Shown here one piece after another: positions 28,574 to 38,792 of a stretch of 64,000 bases of DNA. The translations under genes and the position numbers were made by a program. The first letter of the stretch is position 1; every line of letters begins with the position of its first letter. The notes under the pieces are model-generated. The model saw only the letters and a program-made list of their open reading frames with translations, was not told the DNA's origin and searched no databases. Source of the DNA: Xenorhabdus miraniensis (GTDB lineage Bacteria > Pseudomonadota > Gammaproteobacteria > Enterobacterales > Enterobacteriaceae); assembly GCF_002632615.1 (NCBI RefSeq), contig NZ_NITZ01000020.1:1-64000 (forward strand). Reading direction: 5' to 3'.

Positions 28574-28832
28574 ATAAAACGTCTAATACATAGGTGTATT
28601 AACTGATCTTACACCATCACTATAGAAGGAATTAGAATCAGTCCTAAGATGAAAGATAGATTAAGAAATCATAAAAAGCTCGGCGTATCAATAATACACT
28701 GTAACTTCTATAATTATCTTTGATGACTACCTGTTAAATTAATGATATTAGGTTGATCGTTTGCTCAAATTTCTAGAAACTTGTGGTAATGACAGTATGA
28801 AATACTTAAATAAACAGGATTGATTGCCACGT

Positions 28833-30293
28833 ATGACAACCTTTTATTCTGTACTTAACTGGCTGGCGATTTTCTTATACTGGTTGATTATTGCTGGTAT
28901 CACTATTCGTGTTTTGATGAAACGCCGTCCAGTGACATCAGCAATGACTTGGGTACTGATTATTTACATTCTTCCTTTAGTAGGCATTGTTGCTTATCTA
29001 TCATTTGGCGAATTACATCTTGGCAAACGCCGAGTTGAGCAAGCCAAACAAATGCGTTCATCTGTCGCCAAGTGGCTTGCGGAGTTAAGAAAATCCTCCC
29101 ATATTTTTACCGATGAAAATAGTGAGGTGGCCACGCCGCTATTTCAATTGTGCGAACGTCGTCAAAAAATCAAAGGTGTCAGGGGCAACAAAATGCAATT
29201 AATGACATCTTATGATAACTCCCTGAAAGCCATTATTCATGATATTGAAAATGCCAAATATAATATTGAGATGGTCTTTTATATATGGCAATACGGCGGG
29301 TTGGTCGATCAGGTTACCGATGCCTTGATGCGTGCGGCCAAACGCGGCGTTAAATGTCGTATCATGGTGGATTCGGCCGGAAGCTGGCAATTTTTTCGCA
29401 GCCCATATCCTGATATTATGCGCAAGGTCGGCATTGAATTTGTCGAGTCGCTAAAAGTGAATATCTTTCGCTTGTTCTTGCGGCGCATGGACTTACGTCA
29501 ACATAGAAAAATTATTCTGATCGATAATCATATTTCATACACTGGCAGTATGAATATGGTTGATCCTCGTTTTTTCAAACAAGATGCAGGGGTCGGGCAA
29601 TGGGTTGATATCATGGTAAGAATGGAAGGCCCGGTCACGACAACACTCGGAATTGTCTATGCGTTTGACTGGGAAATGGAAACAGGACAGCGTTATCTGC
29701 CGTCGCCGCCTGACAGCACCATCATGCCTTTTGAGCAAGCCAGCGGGCATACAGCTCAAGTTATTGCTTCCGGGCCGGGATTTCCTGATGAATTAATCCA
29801 ACAATCCTTGATGACTGCGATTTTTTCTGCCCGTGAGCAACTTATTCTTACCACCCCTTATTTTGTTCCCAGTGATGATTTAATGCACGCGATTTGTACC
29901 GCGGCCCTGCGTGGTGTTGATGTAAGTATCATTGTGCCCAGCCAAAACAATTCCTTTCTTGTGCGCTGGGCCAGCCGGGCATTTTTTACTGAATTACTGG
30001 AAGCCGGGGTAAAAATTTATCAATTTGAGGATGGGCTATTACATACCAAGAGTGTTTTGGTCGACGGACAGCTTAGCATGGTCGGTTCAGTCAATTTGGA
30101 TATGCGTAGTTTGTGGTTGAATTTTGAAATCACGGTTGTGATTGACGATGAACACTTTGGAAATGATTTAACGCTGGTTCAACAAGACTATATTATGCGT
30201 TCAACGCTGCTTGCCAGCAATCAGTGGGAAAAGCGCCCAGTTTGGAGCCGTATTCTTGAACGTGTATGCTACTTTTTCAGTCCTCTCTTATAA
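28833..30293 (+). CDS. clsA: Cardiolipin synthase A
   Basis: A 486-residue membrane enzyme, the same length as E. coli ClsA. It makes cardiolipin from two phosphatidylglycerols. Two N-terminal membrane helices (about 7-30 and 38-58) precede two phospholipase-D motifs: [19 protein letters not shown] and [22 protein letters not shown] 28833 aligns with the family start MTT. An in-frame TTG at 28824 sits nearer to an AGGA site (4 bases) and would add three residues, so the start is not fully settled. Confidence 0.95.
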   Translation: MTTFYSVLNWLAIFLYWLIIAGITIRVLMKRRPVTSAMTWVLIIYILPLVGIVAYLSFGELHLGKRRVEQAKQMRSSVAKWLAELRKSSHIFTDENSEVATPLFQLCERRQKIKGVRGNKMQLMTSYDNSLKAIIHDIENAKYNIEMVFYIWQYGGLVDQVTDALMRAAKRGVKCRIMVDSAGSWQFFRSPYPDIMRKVGIEFVESLKVNIFRLFLRRMDLRQHRKIILIDNHISYTGSMNMVDPRFFKQDAGVGQWVDIMVRMEGPVTTTLGIVYAFDWEMETGQRYLPSPPDSTIMPFEQASGHTAQVIASGPGFPDELIQQSLMTAIFSAREQLILTTPYFVPSDDLMHAICTAALRGVDVSIIVPSQNNSFLVRWASRAFFTELLEAGVKIYQFEDGLLHTKSVLVDGQLSMVGSVNLDMRSLWLNFEITVVIDDEHFGNDLTLVQQDYIMRSTLLASNQWEKRPVWSRILERVCYFFSPLL

Positions 30294-30371
30294 TTCGTGA
30301 CAGAAAAAGTATTCATGCAATATAGAACATGTTTTAATTTCACTCTGTTATTAATCTCGGATACTGCCATC

Positions 30372-30725
30372 ATGGAAAATCAACCGACACATTCTATGCA
30401 ATTAGATATTAACAACCGAATGACTGAGGATGAGGCGCTTGAAAAAGCCTACGATATCTTTCTGGAAGAAGCGCTCTCTAATCTCGATCCGGCTGATAGT
30501 CTATTGTTTAATTTGCAATTTGAAGAACGGGGTGGAGCAGAATTACTGGAACCTTCTGATATTTGGTTTGAGCATGTTGATTTCAAATTGGATCCAGATT
30601 TTTTCTCAGAAGTCATTATTGGCTTGGCAGAATCAGAAAATGCTGAAATTGATGATGTTTTTGCCCGCATTTTGATTTGCCGGGAAAAGTCTCACCCTGT
30701 CTACCATATCTTGTGGAAAAAATAA
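30372..30725 (+). CDS. yciU: YciU (DUF440 family), small acidic protein
   Basis: An acidic protein of the DUF440/YciU family, sometimes described as a DNA mimic that could bind HU. From ATG 30372 it has 117 residues; from ATG 30396 it would have 109, exactly the E. coli length ([20 protein letters not shown] aligns directly). An earlier start at 30297 adds residues unlike the family. None of the starts has a strong ribosome site, so the N-terminus is uncertain. It follows clsA by 78 bases, the same order as in E. coli. Confidence 0.9.
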   Translation: MENQPTHSMQLDINNRMTEDEALEKAYDIFLEEALSNLDPADSLLFNLQFEERGGAELLEPSDIWFEHVDFKLDPDFFSEVIIGLAESENAEIDDVFARILICREKSHPVYHILWKK

Positions 30726-30760
30726 CAATTCACTTCCTCCTCAGGATATTATTAACAGAT

Positions 30761-30786
30761 AAATGCCCTCAGGATGAGGGCATTTT
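30761..30786. terminator. Bidirectional terminator between yciU and oppF
   Basis: AAATGCCCTCA (30761-30771) and TGAGGGCATTT (30775-30785) form a perfect 11-bp stem with a 3-base loop and T/A-rich flanks, between the converging yciU and opp transcripts. Confidence 0.9.
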
Positions 30787-30845
30787 ATTTATGTTAGTTT
30801 AAATCAGTGACAGCGTCACATAATGTATGTTTTCCGCATCACTCA

Positions 30846-31847
30846 CTATAGCGGATCAACTTTGAGACAAGACACTGCATGCTTAAAGCTGCCTTCAAGC
30901 AATGGACGGGTCTTAGCACATTCCGCATCTGCCATTGGACAGCGGGTGCGGAATACACACCCGGATGGGGGATCAATCGGTGAAGGTAGTTCCCCTTCCA
31001 GCAATTCAATATGCTTATTACGTTCTTTGTCTGGATCAGGAATCGGTACTGCCGACATCAGCGCCCGGGTATAAGGATGTAACGGATTATGATAAACCTC
31101 ATCATACGTTCCCAACTCTACCGCATTCCCCAAGTACATCACCAATACCCGATCTGATATGTGTTTCACTATCGACAGGTCATGCGCAATAAATATCAGG
31201 GAAAGCCCCATTTCCCGTTGCAATTCCTGCAATAAGTTAACAACTTGCGCCTGAATGGAAACATCCAGTGCAGAAACGGGTTCATCACAGATAACTAATT
31301 TAGGCTCCAGGATCAAAGCACGGGCAATCCCAATACGTTGGCACTGACCGCCTGAAAATTCATGAGGATAACGGTTAATCAGATTAGGTAATAACCCCAC
31401 CCGCATCATCATCTGTTTCACTTTTTCTTTTATTTCCCCATCCTTCATTTTGGGGTAATAAGTTTTCAATGGCTCAGCAATAATGTCCCCAATGGTCATA
31501 CGCGGGTTCAACGATGCCAAAGGATCTTGGAAAATCATCTGAATATCGTTGCGAATATCCCGCCATTGCTTGTCACCCATTTCCAACAGGTTCTGCCCGA
31601 GCCACGTCACTGCCCCGCCAGAGGCTTTCACCAGCCCAATAACGGCTCTGGCAAGCGTTGACTTTCCACAACCCGATTCACCTACGACGCCCAGTGTTTC
31701 ACCTTCGTATAATCTCAAGGTCACACCATCTACGGCTTTTAAGGTTTTAGCTGGTTGCCAGAACCATTGCTTTCCATCTTTAATATCAAAATAAACTTTG
31801 AGATCATCGACTTCCAATAGGACACGTTTTTCAGCTATTGTGCTCAT
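30846..31847 (-). CDS. oppF: Oligopeptide ABC transporter ATP-binding protein OppF
   Basis: A 333-residue ATPase of the inner-membrane oligopeptide importer. It has Walker A GESGCGKSTLAR, the signature SGGQCQRIGIARAL, Walker B LVICDEPVSALD and the H-loop IFIAHDLSIV. The C-terminal oligopeptide-transporter extension contains the Cys pattern of the family (CVFRTRCPMADAEC), which in relatives binds an Fe-S cluster. Its ATGA start overlaps the oppD stop by four bases, and AGGAGG precedes it. Confidence 0.96.
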   Translation of the reverse strand: MSTIAEKRVLLEVDDLKVYFDIKDGKQWFWQPAKTLKAVDGVTLRLYEGETLGVVGESGCGKSTLARAVIGLVKASGGAVTWLGQNLLEMGDKQWRDIRNDIQMIFQDPLASLNPRMTIGDIIAEPLKTYYPKMKDGEIKEKVKQMMMRVGLLPNLINRYPHEFSGGQCQRIGIARALILEPKLVICDEPVSALDVSIQAQVVNLLQELQREMGLSLIFIAHDLSIVKHISDRVLVMYLGNAVELGTYDEVYHNPLHPYTRALMSAVPIPDPDKERNKHIELLEGELPSPIDPPSGCVFRTRCPMADAECAKTRPLLEGSFKHAVSCLKVDPL

Positions 31848-32842
31848 ACTAATTCCTCCTGGGGTTTAAAGCAGGCACGCAAACGCCCAAGGTTAAATTT
31901 TTCCAACTGTGGTTCTTCGTGAACACAACGCTCAGTGGCAAACTGACAACGTGGCTGGAATGGACATCCTTTCGGCAAACGCAACAAGTTGGGAGGATTA
32001 CCCTGAATGGTTGTCAGTGATTCTTCATCATCATCCAAACGAGGAACAGCGTTCAATAGCCCGATGGAGTACGGATGTGTGGGATGATAAAATATGTCAC
32101 GCGCCGTGCCATATTCCATCGTTCTCCCTGCATACATCACCAATACTTTGTCACAGATACCTGCCACTACACCCAAATCGTGGGTAATCATAATAATGGC
32201 GGTATTGAATTCTTTTTTCAGTTCATTAAGTAACGTCATGATCTGCGCCTGAACCGTCACATCCAATGCCGTTGTCGGTTCATCTGCAATCAATAGCTTA
32301 GGCTGGCACAATAATGCCATGGCAATCATGACGCGCTGACGCATACCGCCAGAGAATTCATGCGGATACATTTTCATCCGCTTACGCGCCTCTGGCATTT
32401 TAACCGCATCCAGCATACGAATAGATTCTTCGAAGGCTTCGCTTTTACTCATATTTTTATGCAGCATCAGCACTTCCGTTAATTGCTCACCAACTCGCAT
32501 ATAAGGATTGAGGGAAGTCATGGGATCCTGAAATATCATCGAGATCTCTTCTGCCCGCATTTTGTTTAACTCTTTTTCCTGCAAATTGAGAATTTCTCGC
32601 CCATTAAAGTTAGCAGAGCCACTGACAGAACCATTACTGGCCAATAATCCCATTAATGCAAATGCAGTCTGAGATTTACCAGAGCCAGATTCTCCCACGA
32701 TCCCCAGTGTTTCCCCTGCCTGTAAGTCAAAATTCAGTTTGTTCACGGCTGTCACGTTGCCATCAGGAGTGCTGAATGTCACATTCAGGTCTTTCACCGA
32801 CAAGAGTGACTCAGTATTTTTTGCAGTTTCTACGCTATTCAT
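31844..32842 (-). CDS. oppD: Oligopeptide ABC transporter ATP-binding protein OppD
   Basis: A 332-residue ATPase, partner of OppF. Walker A is GESGSGKSQTAFAL, the signature motif SGGMRQRVMIAMAL, Walker B LLIADEPTTALD and the H-loop IMITHDLGVV. The C-terminal Cys cluster (CPFQPRCQFATERC) matches the OppD/DppD family. Ribosome site AAGGAG lies 6 bases before ATG. It is nine bases downstream of oppC and overlaps oppF. Confidence 0.96.
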   Translation of the reverse strand: MNSVETAKNTESLLSVKDLNVTFSTPDGNVTAVNKLNFDLQAGETLGIVGESGSGKSQTAFALMGLLASNGSVSGSANFNGREILNLQEKELNKMRAEEISMIFQDPMTSLNPYMRVGEQLTEVLMLHKNMSKSEAFEESIRMLDAVKMPEARKRMKMYPHEFSGGMRQRVMIAMALLCQPKLLIADEPTTALDVTVQAQIMTLLNELKKEFNTAIIMITHDLGVVAGICDKVLVMYAGRTMEYGTARDIFYHPTHPYSIGLLNAVPRLDDDEESLTTIQGNPPNLLRLPKGCPFQPRCQFATERCVHEEPQLEKFNLGRLRACFKPQEELV

Positions 32843-32851
32843 AGGCTCTCC

Positions 32852-33760
32852 TTAACGGTCTTTCGGATCGAGGGCATCTCGCAGGCCGTCACCAATAAAA
32901 TTGAAACAAAACAGGGTCATTACCAGAAAGCCTGCCGGAAATAACAACAACCATGGAGCGACTTCCATAGAATTAGCGCCATCGCTTAACAAAGCGCCCC
33001 AACTACTGAGCGGCTCCTGAGTTCCCAAACCAAGGAAGCTCAAAAAGGATTCAAACAGGATCATGCTGGGTACGAGCAATGAGGCATAAACCACCACAAC
33101 ACCTAATACGTTTGGCACGATGTGACGTAAAACAATATGGCGGGTAGAAACACCACAAACCAAAGCGGCTTCAATGAACTCCTTGCGCTTTAAGCTCAAT
33201 GTCTGACCACGGACGATACGTGCCATATCCAGCCATGACACCATTCCTATCGCAACGAAAATTAACAGGATGTTCTGACCAAAAAAAGTGACCAGAAGGA
33301 TAACGAAGAACATGAATGGAAAAGAGTTGAGGATTTCTAATAAGCGCATCATGACCATATCAACTTTACCGCCAAGATAGCCTGACATTGCACCATACAG
33401 AGTGCCGAATAACACGGCAATCAAGGCTGCGGCAATGCCCACCATCAACGAAATTCGTCCGCCGATGGCAACACGCACCAATAAATCACGCCCTGATGAG
33501 TCGGTGCCAAAATAGTGGCTGGATTCAAAATCCGGTGGCATCGTCATCATGTTCCAATCTGTATCATCGTAGGCAAATTGAGACAGCATTGGCGCTAAAA
33601 TCACAAATAATGTAATCAGAAATAAAATACATAAGCTCGTAATCGCTGCTTTGTTATGCATAAAACGACGACGGGCATCCTGCCACAAACTGCGGCCTTC
33701 AATTTCGAGCTGCTCAGAAAAATTTTCCAGAGCCTCGCTATTTTTTTTATTCAGTAACAT
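32852..33760 (-). CDS. oppC: Oligopeptide ABC transporter permease OppC
   Basis: A 302-residue inner-membrane permease of the DppC/OppC type. It has an N-terminal hydrophobic helix (about 40-60), five further membrane segments and the cytoplasmic EAA loop (EAALVCGVSTRHIVLRHIVPN) that contacts the ATPases. TGGAG precedes the ATG. It is co-transcribed between oppB (14-base gap) and oppD. Confidence 0.96.
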   Translation of the reverse strand: MLLNKKNSEALENFSEQLEIEGRSLWQDARRRFMHNKAAITSLCILFLITLFVILAPMLSQFAYDDTDWNMMTMPPDFESSHYFGTDSSGRDLLVRVAIGGRISLMVGIAAALIAVLFGTLYGAMSGYLGGKVDMVMMRLLEILNSFPFMFFVILLVTFFGQNILLIFVAIGMVSWLDMARIVRGQTLSLKRKEFIEAALVCGVSTRHIVLRHIVPNVLGVVVVYASLLVPSMILFESFLSFLGLGTQEPLSSWGALLSDGANSMEVAPWLLLFPAGFLVMTLFCFNFIGDGLRDALDPKDR

Positions 33761-33774
33761 TGCGTGCTCCAGTC

Positions 33775-34695
33775 TCAGTAACGAATTTTCGGATCAATGA
33801 CGGCATACAGCACATCAACGATAGCATTAAACATGATGGTTAAACTTCCCACCAGAATCGTCAAACTGAGTACCAGTGAGTAGTCACGATTTAATGCGCC
33901 ATTAACAAACAATTGACCCAGGCCCGGTAAACCGAAAATAGTTTCAATGACCATTGAACCTGTAATAATACCTACGAATGCAGGTCCCATATAAGAAATG
34001 ACGGGTAACAGGGCGGGTTTTAACGCATGACGGAAAATAATCTTTCGCAATGGCAAACCCTTGGCTCGTGCTGTGCGAATAAAGTTGGAGTGCAGAACTT
34101 CTATCATAGAACCGCGGGTAATACGGGATATGCTGGCAATATAAGAAAGGGAAAGTGCAACCATCGGCAGAAGCATATATTTAGGTGCCCCGCCATTCCA
34201 GCCCCCACCCGGCAACCATTTTAAGGTAATGGCAAATATAAGCACTAATAAGGGGGCAACCACGAAGCTGGGGATAACAACCCCCGTCATGGCAAACCCC
34301 ATCACCGTATAGTCCCATTTTGTATTCTGATTTAATGCTGCAATAACCCCTGCACTGACACCAAATATGACTGCCATAATAAAAGCAGCAAATCCCAATT
34401 TGGCCGAAACTGGCAGCGCTTCTGCAACCAGATCATTGACACTGTAGTCTTTATATTTAAATGAGGGGCCAAAATCCCCTTTGGAAAGTTGGATTAAGTA
34501 ATTGAAGTATTGTTTATAGATAGGGTCATTCAAATGGTATTTCGCTTCAATATTTGCCATAACTTCCGGCGGTAGCTTCCTTTCCCCTGTAAATGGGCTA
34601 CCCGGTGCAAGCCGCATCATAAAAAACGAAATAGTAATAAGAATAAAAAGTGTCGGGATCGCCTCTAAGCAGCGGCGTAAAATAAACTTTAGCAT
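33775..34695 (-). CDS. oppB: Oligopeptide ABC transporter permease OppB
   Basis: A 306-residue permease, the same length as in E. coli. MLKFILRRCLEAIPTLF starts the first membrane helix, and RTARAKGLPLRKIIFRHALK is the EAA loop. It forms the peptide channel with OppC. It lies 85 bases after oppA across a hairpin that probably lowers expression of the membrane genes relative to the binding protein. Confidence 0.96.
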   Translation of the reverse strand: MLKFILRRCLEAIPTLFILITISFFMMRLAPGSPFTGERKLPPEVMANIEAKYHLNDPIYKQYFNYLIQLSKGDFGPSFKYKDYSVNDLVAEALPVSAKLGFAAFIMAVIFGVSAGVIAALNQNTKWDYTVMGFAMTGVVIPSFVVAPLLVLIFAITLKWLPGGGWNGGAPKYMLLPMVALSLSYIASISRITRGSMIEVLHSNFIRTARAKGLPLRKIIFRHALKPALLPVISYMGPAFVGIITGSMVIETIFGLPGLGQLFVNGALNRDYSLVLSLTILVGSLTIMFNAIVDVLYAVIDPKIRY

Positions 34696-34744
34696 TGCCC
34701 GTTCCTATTGTTTAGCCAAACCATAGCCTTAAATTATCTGACAA

Positions 34745-34774
34745 GCAGGCGACCCAATAGATTGAGCCACCTAC
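34745..34774 (-). other. Hairpin between oppA and oppB
   Basis: GCAGGCGAC (34745-34753) and GCCACCTAC (34766-34774) form a nine-pair stem when wobble pairs are counted, with a 12-base loop. No T run follows. This fits an intercistronic mRNA-stabilising or partial-termination element, common after genes for binding proteins. Confidence 0.5.
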
Positions 34775-34780
34775 TGATTC

Positions 34781-36424
34781 CTAATGTTTTATTATGTACA
34801 TATCCTTCGCATGGAAGTTATCCAATGGATCTTTGCCGGTATAGCCACCAACATAAGGCTTCACTAAACGAGAATTGGTATAGTAGAAGATTGGAACAAT
34901 TGCAGAATCTTTATCTAATTGAGCATTCGCTTTGGCGTAAATTTCCGCACGTTCTTCATCAGTTTTTGCTTGAAGTGATTGTTTCAATAACGCATCAAAC
35001 TCTTTGCTCTTGTAGTGAGCGGTATTATTACTGCTATTGGATAACATTGAATTCAAGAAGGTAGAGGCTTCGTTATAATCAGCACACCATCCGGCACGGG
35101 CAATGTCATAATTACCCTGATGGCGAGAATCCAGAAACGTTTTCCATTCCTGATTTTCGAGGGAAACATCAACACCGATATTCTTTTTCCAAAGGGAAGC
35201 AGCAGCAATAGCTAATTTTTTATGCAGATCGGAAGTGTTGTACAGTAACTTAATTTTCAGGGGATTATCTTTGGTAAACCCGGCTTCCGCCAAAAGTTTT
35301 TTCGCTTCGTCGTTACGCTGTTGCTGATTTAGCTTGGTATACCAATCCGGTTTTTCATCTTTAAAATCGGCGATATAAGGTGGTGTATAACCATAAGCGG
35401 GTATATCCCCCTGATTTTTCACCTTATTAGTCATAATATCTCGATCTATACCCAGATTCAGCGCGGTACGTACTCGTGGATCATTAAAGGGTGGCCTTTC
35501 ATTATTAATTTCATAGTAGTAGGTACACAGTTTCGGATTAACAACTAACTGCTCAGGGATCTCTTTTTTCAGTTTTTGGAACAACTCAACAGGTAAGTTG
35601 TCATAGGACATCTCAATTTCACCAGCACGATAACGGTTAACATCTGTAATTTCAGAGGAAATTGGCAAGATAGTGACTTGATTAATGATGGTGTTTTTAT
35701 TATCCCAATACTGGGGATTACGTTCGAGAACCAGTCGCTCATTGATCACCCAACTTTTCGGTTTATAAGCGCCATTACCTACAAAGTTTTGCGGTTGTGT
35801 CCATCTATCACCATATTTTTCTACGGTTGCACGATGGACAGGAGATGTGGTCGGGTGAACAAACAATCTAACTAAATAAGGAATAGATTCACTGAGGGTT
35901 AACTGTAATGTGTGATCATCTAATGCCTTCACCCCCAAAGATTCAGGTTTTTGTTTGCCTTTGATGATATCGTCAACGTTAAGAAGATGGGCATATTGCA
36001 TAAAACTTGCATAGGGAGATGCCGTATTGGGATCTACTACTCGGCGCCAGCTGTAAACAAAATCCTGTGCGGTGACAGGGTCACCATTTGACCATTTTGC
36101 ATCTTTACGCAAATGGAATGTCCAAACTTTAAAGTCCTTATTTTCCCAGCTTTCTGCCACTCCTGGTATAATTTTACCGTCAGGCTCATTGATGACCAAA
36201 GTTTCAAACAAATCACGGGCAATGTTGGATTCAGGAACACCTTCAATTTTATGCGGGTCCAGTGATTGCGGTTCAGAGGCATTATTGCGAACCAGTACCT
36301 GTTTTGCAGCGTCTGCCAGTTGCACACCAGCCGGTACTTGTGCTGCAAATGCCTGCCCCCCTATCAACATGCCTAATGCTACAGCAATGCCAGTAGCAAG
36401 TTTTTTCTTTGTTGTGTTTACCAT
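34781..36424 (-). CDS. oppA: Periplasmic oligopeptide-binding protein OppA
   Basis: A 547-residue solute-binding protein of SBP family 5. It delivers peptides to OppBC. The signal peptide is clear (MVNTTKKKLATGIAVALGML, cut near GQAFA/A). The mature start AQVPAGVQLA and motifs such as SLDPHKIEG, FHLRKDAKWSNG and DFVYSWRR are typical. I took ATG 36424 (AGGAG 11 bases upstream) instead of an upstream start that adds 18 non-signal residues. A second oppA-like gene lies just upstream, apparently a tandem duplication. Confidence 0.95.
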   Translation of the reverse strand: MVNTTKKKLATGIAVALGMLIGGQAFAAQVPAGVQLADAAKQVLVRNNASEPQSLDPHKIEGVPESNIARDLFETLVINEPDGKIIPGVAESWENKDFKVWTFHLRKDAKWSNGDPVTAQDFVYSWRRVVDPNTASPYASFMQYAHLLNVDDIIKGKQKPESLGVKALDDHTLQLTLSESIPYLVRLFVHPTTSPVHRATVEKYGDRWTQPQNFVGNGAYKPKSWVINERLVLERNPQYWDNKNTIINQVTILPISSEITDVNRYRAGEIEMSYDNLPVELFQKLKKEIPEQLVVNPKLCTYYYEINNERPPFNDPRVRTALNLGIDRDIMTNKVKNQGDIPAYGYTPPYIADFKDEKPDWYTKLNQQQRNDEAKKLLAEAGFTKDNPLKIKLLYNTSDLHKKLAIAAASLWKKNIGVDVSLENQEWKTFLDSRHQGNYDIARAGWCADYNEASTFLNSMLSNSSNNTAHYKSKEFDALLKQSLQAKTDEERAEIYAKANAQLDKDSAIVPIFYYTNSRLVKPYVGGYTGKDPLDNFHAKDMYIIKH

Positions 36425-36548
36425 TTTATTCTTACTCCTATTAATATCATCTGATCCATGAATGCGATATCCACGCATTAGAATGGTTGTTATTCGTACC
36501 CTAAAGGAACTATTTTGTTTACAGCAAGATAATATTTTGTGATAACGA

Positions 36549-38189
36549 TCAGTTAATCGCTTTTTTAATATACAGATTCTTTAAATCGATATAATCAAGG
36601 GGGTCTTTTCCTGTCATTCCCCCAACCGTCGGACGAATAAGGCGCACACTGACACGGTAATAAACCGGTATCAGCCCAGAGTCTTTATCGAGTTGAGCCT
36701 CAGCTTCCTGATAAAGTTTCTTACGCACTGCTTCGTCTTTAGCGACAAGTGCCTGACTCAGATAATTATCAAAAACCTCACTTTGATAGAAAGTGGTGTT
36801 GTTACTGCTCGTTGACAACAACATATTCAGGAAAGAAGAAGGTTCGTTATAGTCGCCACACCATGTCGCTCTTGCGACATCAAAATTTCCCTGATGACGA
36901 TTCTGGAGAGAGGTTTTCCACTCCTGATTTTGCAGAGTGACTTTTGCACCAATATTTTTCTGCCACATAGAAGCCGCAGCAATGGCTTGTTGTTTGTTTT
37001 GTTCTGATGTGTTGTATAGCAAGGTAAATTTCAGGGGATTACGGGCATCAAAACCCGCTTCTTTCAATAATTCCCTTGCCCGCTGATTGCGTTGCTCTTG
37101 TGTCCAGCTTGCCCATTCGGGATTAATCGTCAGGCCGCTACCAATATAAGTCGGGCTGAAACCATACGCAGGAATTTGTCCCTGCCCCATAATCCTTTCA
37201 ACAATAATATCCCGGTCAAGACTCAGTTTTATGGCTTCCCGTACCCGTTTATCTTTAAACAGCGGTTTTTGGTTATTGATTTCATAGTAAAATGTGCACA
37301 GGTAAGGTGAAATTTGCAGTTGGTCGGGAATATCCCGTTTCATTTTTTTATACAGATCGGGTGGAATAGCGTTGTCAGTAATATCCACTTCTCCGCTGCG
37401 ATAGCGGTTAACACCGCTGATTCCTGAAACAATCGGCAGGAAAGTCCCTTTTTCAATAATGGTTTCTTTATTATTCCAATACTGAGGGTTACGCGTTAAC
37501 ACAATCCGCTCATTAACTACCCAGTCTTTCAAAATATAAGCCCCATTACCAATATAGTTTTCTGGTAACGTCCACTTATTACCCCATTTTTCGATCACAT
37601 CCTGCCTGACGGGTTTCACTGCCGTATGGCTCAACATATCAACAAAATAGGAAACTGGGTGACTGAGAGTGACTTGAAGACGATGATCATCTAACGCCTT
37701 AACACCCAATTGATCCGGTGATTTTGTTCCTTTTAAAATCTCATCGACATTCTGAATATAGGCATATTGTAAATAACTGGTATAAGGTGACCCTGTGCTT
37801 GGATCAGCCAAGCGACGCCAACTATAGACAAAATCCTGCGCAGTCACAGGCTTACCATCGCTCCATTTGGCATCTTTACGTAAATAGAATGTCCATAGCT
37901 TATGGTCCTCATTTTCCCACCTTTCTGCCACCCCCGGAATTGTCTCGCCATTTGGGCCTGTCGTGACCAACCCTTCCAACAAATTACGGATAACGGCCGT
38001 TTCTGGACCACCTTCAACTTTATGTGGGTCCAGTGAAGTGACTTCAACGCCATTGTTAACGGTTAGTTCTTGTTTTTCGGCTAGCGTGATCCCTGCTGGT
38101 ACGGTCGCCGCAATTCCTTGTACGGCAGGAACCGATAATAAAACGATACTCGAAATCAACCGACTCAACTTTGATGGTTTTTTCCCCAT
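36549..38189 (-). CDS. Second periplasmic oligopeptide-binding protein (OppA paralogue)
   Basis: A 546-residue SBP family 5 protein, clearly paralogous to the following OppA (shared SLDPHKxEG, FYLRKDAKWSDG, QDFVYSWRRLADP, GKDPLDY) but substantially diverged. The signal peptide is MGKKPSKLSRLISSIVLLSV with the cut near GIAA. ATG 38189 has GGAGG ideally placed. It is 124 bases upstream of oppA, and no strong terminator is visible between them. It could share OppBCDF with a different peptide preference, as MppA does in E. coli, where murein tripeptide is the ligand. The actual ligand is unknown. Confidence 0.9.
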   Translation of the reverse strand: MGKKPSKLSRLISSIVLLSVPAVQGIAATVPAGITLAEKQELTVNNGVEVTSLDPHKVEGGPETAVIRNLLEGLVTTGPNGETIPGVAERWENEDHKLWTFYLRKDAKWSDGKPVTAQDFVYSWRRLADPSTGSPYTSYLQYAYIQNVDEILKGTKSPDQLGVKALDDHRLQVTLSHPVSYFVDMLSHTAVKPVRQDVIEKWGNKWTLPENYIGNGAYILKDWVVNERIVLTRNPQYWNNKETIIEKGTFLPIVSGISGVNRYRSGEVDITDNAIPPDLYKKMKRDIPDQLQISPYLCTFYYEINNQKPLFKDKRVREAIKLSLDRDIIVERIMGQGQIPAYGFSPTYIGSGLTINPEWASWTQEQRNQRARELLKEAGFDARNPLKFTLLYNTSEQNKQQAIAAASMWQKNIGAKVTLQNQEWKTSLQNRHQGNFDVARATWCGDYNEPSSFLNMLLSTSSNNTTFYQSEVFDNYLSQALVAKDEAVRKKLYQEAEAQLDKDSGLIPVYYRVSVRLIRPTVGGMTGKDPLDYIDLKNLYIKKAIN

Positions 38190-38792
38190 TTTTTCCTCCA
38201 AGCGATAAACAGCAAATGAATCGTTTTTAATCTACTAACCCCAATAATTTACTTATCGCGTTAACAAGTGGTAATTAACCTACTAAAAAGCTATGCTCAC
38301 ATAATAATTGTTATATAGTTTTTATAATAAATTTATTAAAGGATTAAGGTTATTCATTTCCCTTGTATACAATCCATTCACAATACCAATGTAACGCATT
38401 AATAATATTAGTTTTTATTTTGTTACCCCAAGGCAATGATCATAAAATGCGATTACGAGAGAAAATAAACATTATTTTAACAAAATGCAATCACCACAGA
38501 GTAAAAATCCACCTTCATCACAAAATAGCTAAGCAAGCTACCAATTAAATAAGATTATAAAAAGTAAAATAGTGTGGAAAATTACAGTATTATTTTGAGG
38601 TAGTCAGGCTAGAAAAGAATAAAATATGAGCAAAGATATTTAAGAAACTATTCGAAATGGTGTTATTGACCAATTGTATTTTAATTGGTCACCTGTTGAT
38701 TGAGTTTTGGCTGATTTACTCTCTTTTTGAGTAAAAAATTTCATCTTATTACATTAATGATTTAAATAAATACATAAGTGATCTTGACTGTA
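38190..38792. other. Long A+T-rich leader region of the opp cluster
   Basis: About 600 bases without a supportable gene, between ychE and the upstream oppA paralogue. It must hold the opp promoter. In enterobacteria this region is controlled by Lrp and the sRNA GcvB. I see A+T-rich tracts but no site I can assign with confidence. Confidence 0.5.
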
